A stretch of DNA of 64,000 nt, from assembly GCA_963580285.1 (NCBI GenBank), contig OY757026.1, positions 62,311,396 to 62,375,395 on the forward strand, read 5' to 3'. A program made the translations under genes and the position numbers. This document shows, in pieces, positions 33,535 to 44,458 of the stretch. The stretch comes from Lucinisca nassula. Its lineage: Eukaryota > Mollusca > Bivalvia > Lucinida > Lucinidae. Each line of letters starts with the position of its first letter. Within the stretch, counting starts at the first letter, position 1. Below the pieces are notes generated by a model. The model saw only the letters and a program-made list of their open reading frames with translations, had not been told where the DNA came from and did no database searches.

Positions 33535-34612
33535 TTTCCACTCTTTACACTGCACTTCCTCATAATCTTATAAAAGAAAAGCTTAGTGATTTAATTGAAT
33601 GGGCTTTTCACAGAGAAGATTCTCTCTATCTTACATGTAATGTCAGAAATGCATTTTTCACTTCTAAGAGCATAAGAATTATACACTTTGGTCATGTCAG
33701 AAAGTGTGTGATGCCCTCACCTTTCTACTTGACAATATTTATATTAGATTCGGTACTAAGTTATTTAGACAAATTGTGGGTATTCCGATGGGTACTAATT
33801 GCGCACCTCTTGTGGCTGATCTGTTCTTGTATTGTTATGAAAGAGACTTCATTTTGTCGCTTTCCATTGATAACCAATCTGAAATTATTGAAGCTTTTAG
33901 CTCTACTTCTAGATATTTAGATGATTTATTAAATATTGATAATACCTATTTTGATGGTTTGATCAGTCAGATTTACCCCCTAGAACTTCAGTTAAATAAA
34001 GCAAATTCTTCTGATACCGAGGCCCCGTTTTTGGATTTACATCTATCTATTGTAGATGGATTTGTTTCGTGCAAAATTTATGATAAACGCGATGACTTTG
34101 ATTTTGAGATTGTAAATTTTCCTTTTTTGGATGGTGATGTTCCTCGTGCGCCATCCTATGGCGTTTATATTTCGCAATTAATTCGATTTGCTAGAGTGTG
34201 CAGTCATGTAACTGACTTCAACACTCGTAATAAATTATTAACGGCTAAACTCCTTAATCAGGGTTATCGGTACCATAAACTACGCAAAGCCTTTTCAAAA
34301 TTTTATAGACGCCATTCTGATTTAATTTCAAAATTCAATATTGGACTTAAATCTCTTCTGCAACAAGGTCTATCGGTACCCGAATTTTATGGTGACTTAG
34401 TATATAAATTCAGAAAAATATATAACCGCAATGACTTCAGCACCCAATTTCGTAAAATCATTCTTCGATATAAAAAGATTGGGTACAACATGGATATTAT
34501 ACGACAGACTGCATGCATGGTAGTTAACCCAATCACGGTTGGCAACTTTGCTTCCCTCTTTAATTGCACGCCGGTGGGTCAGGCCTCAAATTCTATGACG
34601 GCTCCAACGTAA
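33535..34612 (+). pseudogene. PLE P7 reverse transcriptase, one frameshift
   Basis: RT blocks in order: YDFSTLYTALPHNLIKEKL (catalytic Asp), FFTSK, then after a 1-nt loss at about 33667 the open 302-residue frame from 33704: NIYIRFGTKLFRQIVGIPMG, NCAPLVADLFLYCYERDF, SRYLDDLLNID (catalytic Asp pair), APFLDLHLSI, and the C-terminal domain ending SMTAPT. Only the one frameshift breaks it within this copy. No GIY-YIG endonuclease follows the RT. It would copy RNA at a nicked target. PLE assignment is inference; RT is certain. Confidence 0.9.
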
Positions 34613-35177
34613 AGGCTTATTGAAAATTAAAGAGATAATGTTGGTTGGTGCCTGATGCTCTGTCTCTGGTCGGGCTCATCGGAGTCTAACTGTTGGTTTT
34701 CTTTTGCTCCAGCATTTCAGTGGTTTCTTGCTGTCGAGTCCTCACCGTTGTCTCACCTCTGTGGTTCTTTGATTTCTGTGTTCACGGAGATGTTGCACTG
34801 ATGAGTTAGGAGGCCTTCATGCGGACTGAACAAATTATTTGTCTAAATCGCGACGGAAGTAAGGGCGAGGATTGTGGCCACGTAGAATCGATTTAAGCCC
34901 CCCAGTGGAAATCTTCCACTGACCGTTCCAAGGCGGCTCTTCCGTGGCGATTTATTTATGTTGTTGTTTGTTGCTTGCTGTGTGTGTCGCTTGTGTCTTT
35001 TGATTTTGGATGGCCATATGGCCATTTTGTGGGAAAGTAACTGTCCATATGGCCTTCCTTTGTTTAGGTTTCCATTATGGTCTGGTCGCTCGGTGTTTGT
35101 ATTTCTTTCCCTTTGGTGTCTTTTATGGATGGAGTAAGTTAATTGTATCAATTCATGATCTTTGTTTTACTTCTACT
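34613..35177 (+). other. Conserved PLE 3' UTR (reference copy)
   Basis: About 565 bp that recurs in at least ten places in the window, more often than the RT itself. Landmarks: ggttggtgcctgatg, gttgcactgatgagttagg, ggattgtggccacgta, gccattttgtgggaaag, and the end cttctac. High copy number at the 3' end fits 5'-truncated reverse transcription. Confidence 0.85.
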
Positions 35178-35558
35178 TTGCAGTAAAAGTATAAACAGGA
35201 ACACAAGAAAAATAAAATACTCCAGATTGAATATAACACTGAGGTTACTTGGCAGTAGGCAAGGATCCCAAGCCAATGCAAAATTTCAAAATTGTCTCTC
35301 CGAACAGCCCGCTGCAATATCGCAATGAGTTGTCTCAGCCATTGTAAGTTCTTATTGGTTGGGTTCATGTTTCAAGCTTTGAATAGATATGTTCAGCCAT
35401 TTCTCATGGCATTAAGGCATTTATAATCATTTTCTCAAAGTTTTGTCCCCAAAATATCCTCAAAATGCCAATTTTTACTGAAATTAGGGGGTATAGGTGT
35501 GAGAACAGCCAAAATTTCTAGCATGGGCGCTAATATGACATGCTTTGGTGCATTTTAG

Positions 35559-35632
35559 GATTAAAGTATTCCAAAGACATCTGAGAAGAAGCACTGATGC
35601 AAGCCGGTTTCTGGGTTCCATTCTGGAAAGAG
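35559..35632 (+). other. Exon-like segment in array unit S (three copies)
   Basis: 74 bp preceded by a pyrimidine-rich stretch and ...ttttag, and followed by gtaaact. Open frame FQRHLRRSTDASRFLGSIL. Identical copies at 36945-37018 and 38328-38401 keep both splice-like signals. I know no protein match; it could be a captured exon or chance. Confidence 0.3.
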
Positions 35633-38600
35633 GTAAACTTTGCGCTTTTTCACAAAACATGTTTTGTCCGGCTTTCATCGTAGAATCTGGAAGCGATAAC
35701 TTTTTCGCAAAGTTTAAAGATTCTTTGTCACTGAACATTAATTATGCATGACTATATTATTAGATATGGTCTAAACTTGTGTTTGGCAATTCTTTTGGTG
35801 GATCATAAAGAAATTAGGGTTTGGTATAGGTTGCACTACAGTAAATAATTGGTCTTTATGAAAGCTGCACTTGCTTTGGGGAGAGCTTTCAGTACAGAAT
35901 TGAATATTCTGCTGCTTCTGATTGGATTTGGTGCTAAGCCATTATTTTTCTGAGAAGTTTTATTGTTTATTAGAAGAAATATTAGTAGGTATTTGCTATT
36001 GTAAAATGCAGCTGATTTAAATTGAACCAGAAAATTGTGCTGAGTGGCCACTGGAAATGCCTGGATTTATTCGCTGCGGTATGGGTTTGTTGACACTGGC
36101 TGCCAAAAAGGCCGAAATATGCCGCACAGCACCCATAATTTTTAGCTGCTTCTGGAAGGTAAATGGTCAGCCTGTCAAATTATATGCCTCATAATGGAAG
36201 CATTAGACTTGCTGAATTGTGGTAGAACATTGAATATGCCCCAATTTACATTGTGAGTAAGGGGATTTTTTTTACTGTAGTGCCACCTAAACCGAAAGTA
36301 GAAAAATCAGCTCTTCTCTAATGTTTTCAATCATTACATAATATTTTCACAAATAATAGGTTCCCTCCAATTCTGTATCTTAAACTGGATCTTCCTGGCA
36401 TGTATTTTGTCACAGAAACTGTACAAATTGTAAGTTTAGTGCTAGTTTAGGACTAACTGTGTGTATTTTATCTGTTTTTGCTTCTGTTTCATGTAATTGG
36501 AGGGGGGGGGGTTACTTCAAATCCATGTAAATCAGTTGTCATTGGTCTGTTTGGAAAGCAGACTTGCAGTAAAAGTATAAACAGGAACACAAGAAAAATA
36601 AAATACTCCAGATTGAATATAACACTGAGGTTACTTGGCAGTAGGCAAGGATCCCAAGCCAATGCAAAATTTCAAAATTGTCTCCCCGAACAGCCCGCTG
36701 CAATATCGCAATGAGTTGTCTCAGCCATTGTTAGTTCTTATTGGTTGGGTTCATGTTTCAAGCTTTGAATAGATATGTTCAGCCATTTCTCATGGCATTA
36801 AGGCATTTATAATCATTTTCTCAAAGTTTTGTCCCCAAAATATCCTCAAAATGCCAATTTTTACTGAAATTAGGGGGTATAGGTGTGAGAACAGCCAAAA
36901 TTTCTAGCATGGGCGCTAATATGACATGATTTGGTGCATTTTAGGATTAAAGTATTCCAAAGACATCTGAGAAGAAGCACTGATGCAAGCCGGTTTCTGG
37001 GTTCCATTCTGGAAAGAGGTAAACTTTGCGCTTTTTCACAAAACATGTTTTGTCCGGCTTTCATCGTAGAATCTGGAAGCGATAACTTTTTCGCAAAGTT
37101 TAAAGATTCTTTGTCACTGAACATTAATTATGCATGACTATATTATTAGATATGGTCTAAACTTGTGTTTGGCAATTCTTTTGGTGGATCATAAAGAAAT
37201 TAGGGTTTGGTATAGGTTGCACTACAGTAAATAATTGGTCTTTATGAAAGCTGCACTTGCTTTGGGGAGAGCTTTCAGTACAGAATTGAATATTCTGCTG
37301 CTTCTGATTGGATTTGGTGCTAAGCCATTATTTTTCTGAGAAGTTTTATTGTTTATTAGAAGAAATATTAGTAGGTATTTGCTATTGTAAAATGCAGCTG
37401 ATTTAAATTGAACCAGAAAATTGTGCTGACTGGCCACTGGAAATGCCTGGATTTATTCGCTGCGGTATGGGTTTTTGACACTGGCTGCCAAAAAGGCCCA
37501 AATATGCTGCACAGCACCCATATTTTTTAGCTGCTTCTGGAAGGTAAATGGTCAGCCTGTCAAATTATATGCCTCATAATGGAAGCATTAGACTTGCTGA
37601 ATTGTGGTAGAACATTGAATATGCCCCAATTTACATTGTGAGTAAGGGGATTTTTTTTACTGTAGTGCCACCTAAACCGAAAGTAGAAAAATCAGCTCTT
37701 CTCTAATGTTTTCATTCATTACATAATATTTTCACAAATAATAGGTTCCCTCCAATTCTGTATCTTAAACTGGATCTTCCTGGCATGTATTTTGTCACAG
37801 AAACTGTACAAATTGTAAGTTTAGTGCTAGTTTAGGACTAACTGGGTGTATTTTATCTGTTTTTGCTTCTGTTTCGTGTAATTGGAGGGGGGGGGGTACT
37901 TCAAATCCATGTTAATCAGTTGTCATTGGTCTGTTTGGAAAGCAGACTTGCAGTAAAAGTATAAACAGGAACACAAGAAAAATAAAATACTCCAGATTGA
38001 ATATAACACTGAGGTTACTTGGCAGTAGGCAAGGATCCCAAGCCAATGCAAAATTTCAAAATTGTCTCTCCGAACAGCCCGCTGCAATATCGCAATGAGT
38101 TGTCTCAGCCATTGTTAGTTCTTATTGGTTGGGTTCATGTTTCAAGCTTTGAATAGATATGTTCAGCCATTTCTCATGGCATTAAGGCATTTATAATCAT
38201 TTTCTCAAAGTTTTGTCCCCAAAATATCCTCAAAATGCCAATTTTTACTGAAATTAGGGGTATAGGTGTGAGAACAGCCAAAATTTCTAGCATGGGCGCT
38301 AATATGACATGATTTGGTGCATTTTAGGATTAAAGTATTCCAAAGACATCTGAGAAGAAGCACTGATGCAAGCCGGTTTCTGGGTTCCATTCTGGAAAGA
38401 GGTAAACTTTGCGCTTTTTCACAAAACATGTTTTGTCCGGCTTTCATCGTAGAATCTGGAAGCGATAACTTTTTCGCAAAGTTTAAAGATTCTTTGTCAC
38501 TGAACATTAATTATGCATGACTATATTATTAGATATGGTCTAAACTTGTGTTTGGCAATTCTTTTGGTGGATCATAAAGAAATTAGGGTTTGGTATAGGT

Positions 38601-38660
38601 TGCACTACAGTAAATAATTGGTCTTTATGAAAGCTGCACTTGCTTTGGGGAGAGCTTTCA

Positions 38661-38679
38661 ACTCATTTTTGATTTTTAA
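38661..38679 (+). mobile_element. 19-nt tail-only insertion of the ribozyme repeat
   Basis: Present only in the fourth M unit: actcatttttgatttttaa, identical to the 3' tail of R1/R2 apart from the last bases, flanked by TTCA (38657-38660, 38680-38683). The three other M units give the empty site. Confidence 0.75.
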
Positions 38680-39390
38680 TTCAGTACAGAATTGAATATT
38701 CTGCTGCTTCTGATTGGATTTGGTGCTAAGCCATTATTTTTCTGAGAAGTTTTATTGTTTATTAGAAGCAATATTAGTAGGTATTTGCTATTGTAAAATG
38801 CAGCTGATTTAAATTGAACCAGAAAATTGTGCTGACTGGCCACTGGAAATGCCTGGATTTATTCGCTGCGGTATGGGTTTGTTGACACTGGCTGCCAAAA
38901 AGGCCGAAATATGCCGCACAGCACCCATATTTTTTAGCTGCTTCTGGAAGGTAAATGGTCAGCCTGTCAAATTATATGCCTCATAATGGAAGCATTAGAC
39001 TTGCTGAATTGTGGTAGAACATTGAATATGCCCCAATTTACATTGTGAGTAAGGGGATTTTTTTACTGTAGTGCCACCTGAAGGATATTTTGATGTAATG
39101 GCGTTTGTGATTAATTTCCGAATCGATAAAAGGACGAAGAGCATGCTGAGTATAACCTCTAGTTAAAAGAGCAGCATCGTTTAACTGATTAGAACTATCG
39201 TAGAATTTGTTCGCCTCGGTGTCCGTAATACGTAATGAACTTAGAAATGCAAACATTGAGTGGCGTCCATGATTCAATAATATTATGGACAGTCACTTCA
39301 GCCTGGAATTGTTTCTTTTAAAATCTGTCGTAGAGTATGTGGTTTTATTTCACACACCGCATTAAGGACAATTTGATATGTAGATTGGTT

Positions 39391-39693
39391 TTGTTTGTTT
39401 GTTTGATTTGAGGTTTAACGTCCCCGTCAACACTGTAAAGGTCATTTTGGAGACGTTGCTTCCAATTTTGTGGGACTTTTACCCGACATTGAGATGAAAT
39501 GACATCTCAAGCCCTGTCGCCCAATGAAACCAATAGGGTTTATAAGCATGGACGGTCCGCCTCGCACCGCGGTTCCTGGACAGGCTTAGATCCTCTAAGC
39601 GGTTTACCAGTACTAGTGTGCGGGCCGGATTCAGCTCTGCGTGGAAGCATCATGCAGCCCATATATTTCTTCAAGCCCCTATGGGCGGGGGTT
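39391..39693 (-). mobile_element. S2 SINE-like element, full copy with target duplication
   Basis: 303 bp flanked by a 14-bp direct repeat tatgtagattggtt (39377-39390, 39694-39707). Read on the minus strand it starts ccccgcccataggggcttg, passes cagagctgaatccgg and ggtaaaccgctta, and ends ggacgttaaacctc then (CAAA)n. The A-rich tail and long duplication mark it as a retroposon. I see no clear tRNA boxes, so its head type is unknown. Inserted beside the 5' end of P6. 39708-39954: nothing recognised. Confidence 0.9.
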
Positions 39694-39956
39694 TATGTAG
39701 ATTGGTTAGATCGGGTATTTGGTGTTCACGCGTTGTAACGGTCGAAGCTGAGTAAATGATGACATCGCCTTCGCAACGTCAGTTCTAACGTTACGGCTAC
39801 GAAATACGAGAGTAGCCCTTTTATGCAAAGAGTGTTGGTCGGCTCACTGATAGATGATGCGGTGTTTATGGTTAAGATCTTTCAGTTGTCCATTTGTATG
39901 TGTTGCCGAACTTAATGTATTTTTGAACAGTTAGAGGTGTGTCTGAGCTTAAGGTA

Positions 39957-41312
39957 CGAGGACTGTTCAAATATGAATGCAACTAAGCACATAAAAATGA
40001 TTCCGTGATAGATTTCGATGAAAAATTTATTTTGTCCCCTCAAAGTATTCCCCTTTAACAGATATACAAACTTTCAGTCTTCTGATCCAATCATCGAATG
40101 CATTTTGGTGGTCTTTTCGAGGTATACTATGAAGACACTGGAATATTGCTGAACCGAGGTGTTTGCCAGAAAGGTATTTTTTCCGCCGCGGGAACAAAGC
40201 AAGTCACAAGTGGCAAGGTCAGGGTAATACGGGGGGGGGGGGGGAAGGGGGAGGGAGTTAAACAACCTTTTCCTGCTTCAGATAGTCTTGCACAATGAAC
40301 GCATTGTGCGATGACGCATTGTCATGTAGCAATTTGACATTGGCCAAACCAGTTGCGGGTCTTCGTTCTTTGAAATATTTCTTCAATTTTCGAAGAACTT
40401 TATTCTTGTAAAACTTCGCATTTACAGATTTGCCTTTAGGCACAGCAACCTGAATAGCAGGGCCCTGATTTGAAAAGAATATGGGATACAATACGTTCTT
40501 GACGCTCATGGTCCGGTTTGCAATGCCTGGTCTTTTGCAATACATTGTTGCCCATATTTTTTTCTGAATCTTTCGTTTTGGCTCAAAAAACGGAACCCAT
40601 GTCTCGTCACCTGTGACGAAATTAGCGAAAGACCGTGCATTGTAATTTGTAACTTTTTTAAGCAGTTTCTTGGCGCACTGAACGCGTGTCTTTTTCTGCT
40701 CATCTGTCAACAGATGGGGAATCCATCTAGCACAGATCTTTCTCATTTTCAATTCCGTTTTAGAATTGTATGAGGTGCTCCCAATGAGATGCCAACCATT
40801 GCTCCCAATGAGATGCCAACCATACTAGCTATTTGCCTAGTGGTGTATCGCGCTTCGGTAGCAACTACTTCTTTCACTCTAGCAACCATTTTGGCAGATG
40901 TTGCTCTTTTAGGCCGACCATCATGTGGTGCATTTTCTGTTGAGACTAGCCCACAGCTAAATTTCTTACACCAACGAAAAACTGTCGGAAAAGACATTTC
41001 ATTGTGCCCATAAACCGAACATATTTCATCAACATGTCTTTGCACCGTATACCAAGAATACAACGATTCATAATATAGGACCGTATTTCAACGGCGTACT
41101 CTGACCTTCTTCCAACCATATTTTGTATTAGTATGCAAGAGTAGACAGTGTTTATCGAACGATATACATGGCTAAAGTCAACGGATTTTAACAGGTTTGG
41201 TATCAATGTATAGGTAAAATGTTTTTCTACGCCGTGATATTTATTTCCAGGTGATTTTCGCATTAGTGCATGAGAAAACGTTCTTCTTGCATTCATATTT
41301 GAACAGTCCTCA
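39957..41312 (-). mobile_element. Mariner element 1, intact ends
   Basis: 1356 bp, bounded by TA (39955-39956, 41313-41314). Inverted ends: 39958-39982 (gaggactgttc..) and 41287-41311 match over 25 bp. Length is normal for mariner. Its upstream (transposase N-terminal) third has been tandemly duplicated. Confidence 0.92.
40074..41063 (-). pseudogene. Mariner transposase 1
   Basis: Cut-and-paste transposase of the DD34D class. N-terminal helix-turn-helix region (CSVYGHNEMSFPTVFRWC, then RPKRATSAKMVARVKEVV and TTRQIASMVGISLGA), then RWIPHLLTDEQKK, first Asp in FVTGDETWV, second Asp in LLHDNASSH, third Asp in YYPDLATCDL. Breaks: a frameshift between the N-terminal part and the rest near 40750, and a C-run shift at 40232-40243 before the third Asp. 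A 24-bp direct duplication adds eight residues (MVGISLGA twice) at about 40776-40823. Confidence 0.92.
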
Positions 41313-42143
41313 TATGAACAGTTATTTATGAGCTTTGTCGCGTAGAAGGATCTGAAACCGAACTGTGTACTGTAAATGGCGAATGACCAGAATGAACAAA
41401 CTTGATCAGTTCCCTTATGTGACGAGCACAAGTTTAATGCGATTTGCTCAGTTATTGTGTGCATGGAATGGTTGCTGCTCGTGCTAAGCGAGGCAGCCTA
41501 AATTTTGAGGGTTATTATTTCTAACACGCCGACCATCATGTGGTGCATTTTCTGTTGAGACTAGCCCACAGCTAAATTTCTTACACCAACGAAAAACTGT
41601 CGGAAAAGACATTTCATTGTGCCCATAAACCGAACATATTTCATCAAAAATGTCTTTGCACCGTATACCAAGAATACAACGATTCATAATATAGGACCGT
41701 TTTTCAACGGCGTACTCTGACCTTCTTCCAACCATATTTTGTATTAGTATGCAAGAGTAGACAGTGTTTATCGAACGATATACATGGCTAAAGTCAACGG
41801 ATTTTAACAGGTTTGGTATCAATGTATAGGTAAAATGTTTTTCTACGCCGTGATATTTATTTCCAGGTGATTTTCGCATTAGTGCATGAGAAAACGTTCT
41901 TCTTGCATTCATATTTGAACAGTCCTCATATGAACAGTTATTTATGAGCTTTGTCGCGTAGAAGGATCTGAAACCGAACTGTGTACTGTAAATGGCGAAT
42001 GACCAGAATGAACAAACTTGATCAGTTCCCTTATGTGACGAGCACAAGTTTAATGCGATTTGCTCAGTTATTGTGTGCATGGAATGGTTGCTGCTCGTGC
42101 TAAGCGAGGCAGCCTAAATTTTGTGTGTTATTATTTCTAACAC
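40913..42143. repeat. Tandem duplication, ~615-bp unit
   Basis: 40913-41527 and 41528-42143 are almost identical. Each holds the first part of the mariner transposase, the right inverted end (41287-41311 and 41903-41927) and ~215 bp of flanking DNA. Open frames of 172 and 198 residues here arise from this duplicated block. Confidence 0.93.
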
Positions 42144-42971
42144 AGTTTGTAGAAATATATTGATCAGCCAAGATGAGTTCAACAGCGCGGTTATTATCCC
42201 ATGTGCGTACCAGCCTTCCTGTTATGTTAGCACAAGCGCATAAATGGAACATTCAGTCTCGACTTGTTCAGGGTTCTTCGGGACAGCGGTTATATTGTGG
42301 TGAATTGTATTATGTAAACCGTATTGTAGATGTACATTATTGTATCTAGGAATTTGAGGTGTAAGATGATGGAGTGACATGTTTGACGGCTACTGATCCC
42401 TGCTACTCGTGATTAGGCCACATCCGATATTTTAGGTCGAGGTGCCTAGCAGAGGCGGGCATACCTCAGTGGAGCATCAGTGACCACAGTTCAGTGATGG
42501 AAATGTGTGGAGGTGACGAAATAGTCGACCAGAGCATGGGGCGAACTGAGCTGGCATTAGGGCATTAGGGTAAATTTTACGACTGATACCTCGTCAGTCA
42601 CATATAAATCATAGTTGTTGTGGTAGGCTGTGTGTATGATCATACTTTGACTATGTCAACCTGAAGTGGATATTTCCTGTTTAGCTTTCACGTCGCTGAC
42701 GCGAGCATAAAACTTAGCTTTGTCTTCGAGTCGGCGCCGTGAAATAATTTAGAAGAAGTATTATGTTAGTATTCTTGACGTTTATTGTTCGTATTGTTGT
42801 GATTAGTTGTATATAGTCATCAATTAATAATTAATGTGCTACAAAGAAGCTCTCCCTAGTGACTTGATCCACATTTGGTCGTTCACCTGTGGGAGATCGC
42901 CGTCGGTAGTCCTGAAGGCATGTGGGTTTACGGGACGCCGTAACCCTACATGTAACAAATATTATAATGCT
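42144..42971. other. No recognised feature
   Basis: Moderate GC, no motif or repeat seen. Confidence 0.45.
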
Positions 42972-43103
42972 ATTAATCAAGTAATTTCGTATTGGCCCAG
43001 TTAGAGGTCCGAGGTCAGCTGTATTGGCCCGAGGCCGTAGGCCGAGGCCAATACAGCTGATCGAGGACCTGTAACTTGGCCCATACAAAATTTCCTGATT
43101 AAT
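42972..43103. mobile_element. 132-bp near-perfect palindrome (foldback MITE)
   Basis: Arms attaatcaagtaatttcg / inverted, through gtattggccc and ggtccgaggtcagctg, to centre gaggccgtaggcc near 43037. Would form one long hairpin. No coding. Confidence 0.85.
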
Positions 43104-43349
43104 GACAATTTTATTAATTGACGCAACTAAAAAACATGATTTATGATTTTTGACCTTGATTTATATTGGTTGACCTGGTGTAATACAGAAAAGTCAATTA
43201 ATAAATTGCTATATAACTTGTCCCACTGTCACCTTATTAATGTAATAACAACCGTGTATGTCTGAAAAAGGTTACATTGAAATTTACATGTTAAGGCATT
43301 CAAGTATTTTTTCATTAATTTTTGTTTTCTCTTCTTTGAATTGCTCAAT

Positions 43350-43565
43350 CCGGCCCGCACACTAGTACCGGTAAACCGCTTAGAGGATCTAAGCCTGTCC
43401 AGGAACCGCGGTGCGAGGCGGACCGTCATTGCTAATAAACCCTATTGGTTTCACTGGGCGACAGGGCTTGAGATGTCATTTCATCTCAATGCCGGGTAAA
43501 AGTCCCACAAAATTGGAAGCAACGTCTCCAAAATGACCTTTACACCTCAAATCAAACAAACAAAC
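43350..43565 (+). mobile_element. S2 SINE-like copy, head-truncated
   Basis: Begins in ccggcccgcacactagtacc and ends with acctcaaatc then (CAAA)n. Confidence 0.85.
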
Positions 43566-44319
43566 AAATCTTCTTTGAATTGTAAAAAAAATGATATGGT
43601 ATACTGTGCGTGCGTGCGTAAGCGCATGTGTGTGCGTCTGGGAGCGCGGCTAATAACATCTATATTCTGTAATTTTTATGTAAACAATGTTGTACATACC
43701 TGCATACACGTCTTCTTCTTCAGGGCCTTATTCGAAGTTATGACCAAGGAGTATTTTCATAGAATGCGGGTAGGGTATATAAAATAACATATCGAAATCT
43801 TATATGGCGTTTGCGATCATTTTGTCATATAACCCTGTAATCCCAGAAAAGGGTCCTTTGATTAAGTATTGGTCTATCTCAGACACCACCTCCTGCGAAA
43901 AATACGGGCTCTACACTGTTAATGTCAATTACTGAGATTTCTGTGAAATATAGAACATTTATATAGTGCCATTAAGTTATTCTTGACAGAACATTGTTAA
44001 AATATTTTCAAGAATCATCACTACGCAAAGGCAGTCCGAGCAGAAGCCCGCGTTTTATAATAACACATGAAACAATATGTACTTGTGCCGACGTCCGCCG
44101 CAAACGATTCATTTAGAGCACAACACTGCAATGATACATTTTATTTATATGAATTCTGAATCATATTATCTTGTGCATTTTACAGGGTGTGAAACAGGCA
44201 TATATGTTTATTTACACAGCAAGCCGCCATTCTACGAGCCTATTTAAGGGGGTCGGATAACTGCACACTATAATCGCTAGTAACCTGTAGTACATTCTCA
44301 GTTATTTCAGTTAGTGTAA
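43566..44319. other. No recognised feature
   Basis: One small Cys/Arg-rich frame, not supported as a gene. Confidence 0.4.
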
Positions 44320-44458
44320 TTTTGTGGCCTTCCCTAATCAGAGCATAACGATAGTAGCTATTTTGGTAGGGAATTGCTTAGGCAACATTCTTGTGAAGTT
44401 TCAATGAAATAGGCGCGAAGGTTTCAGACGATTTGAAGTTTAAAGATTTTTCTATTTT

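Larger units (their letters stand above)
33489..35177 (+). mobile_element. Penelope-like copy P7, inserted in the array
   Basis: Inserted in unit S between gactcgcag and cagtaaaag, with a short (about 6-bp, one mismatch) target duplication tcgcag/ttgcag. 5'-truncated at the start of the RT palm (ASSLSTYDFSTL); RT to 34612, then ~565 bp of 3' UTR ending cttctac. Little decayed, so among the youngest copies here. Confidence 0.9.
32752..39074. mobile_element. 6.3-kb composite tandem array with MITE-like ends
   Basis: Outer ends are 13-bp inverted repeats (GCACTACAGTAAA at 32752, TTTACTGTAGTGC at 39062). Inside, a ~452-bp unit M (32752-33203, 35833-36283, 37219-37668, 38602-39074), each with the same ends, alternates with a ~935-bp unit S. 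The order is M-S-M-S-M-S-M with a ~1385-bp period. The first S is split by PLE P7. The array lies inside the coding region of P6. A 71-residue minus-strand frame recurs in M copies but has no recognisable motif. Confidence 0.8.
29871..39390 (-). mobile_element. Penelope-like copy P6, most complete, with nested insertions
   Basis: Minus strand. N-terminal region 39081-39390 (AVCEIKPHTLRQILKETIPG, then FYDSSNQLNDAALLTRGYTQ), then the 6.3-kb array (32752-39074), then IICYKYNKPV and NFNKLVSDLDID at 32600-32740, the middle region, the RT and the 3' UTR to 29871. Also carries ribozyme repeats at 31434-31805 and 30459-30564. Many frameshifts. It shows that the family has a long N-terminal region before the RT. 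Confidence 0.75.

Noticed and set aside
34790..34860. CTGATGAG in the PLE 3' UTR as a possible hammerhead ribozyme
   Set aside because: CTGATGA is present and a CAAA/TTTG hairpin plus a GTTGC/GCGAC pairing can be drawn, but helix II does not close next to the core and GAAC replaces GAAA. Helix I would need a large internal loop. A covariance search could reopen this.
32755..38830. 71-, 68- and 84-residue frames repeated in the array as real genes
   Set aside because: They recur because the unit recurs; opposite-strand frames overlap (e.g. 35484-35738 and 35545-35751) and no motif is visible.
40946..42080. Two related 172- and 198-residue frames as a gene family
   Set aside because: They come from the 615-bp duplication and read the mariner end and flank in a mixed frame.
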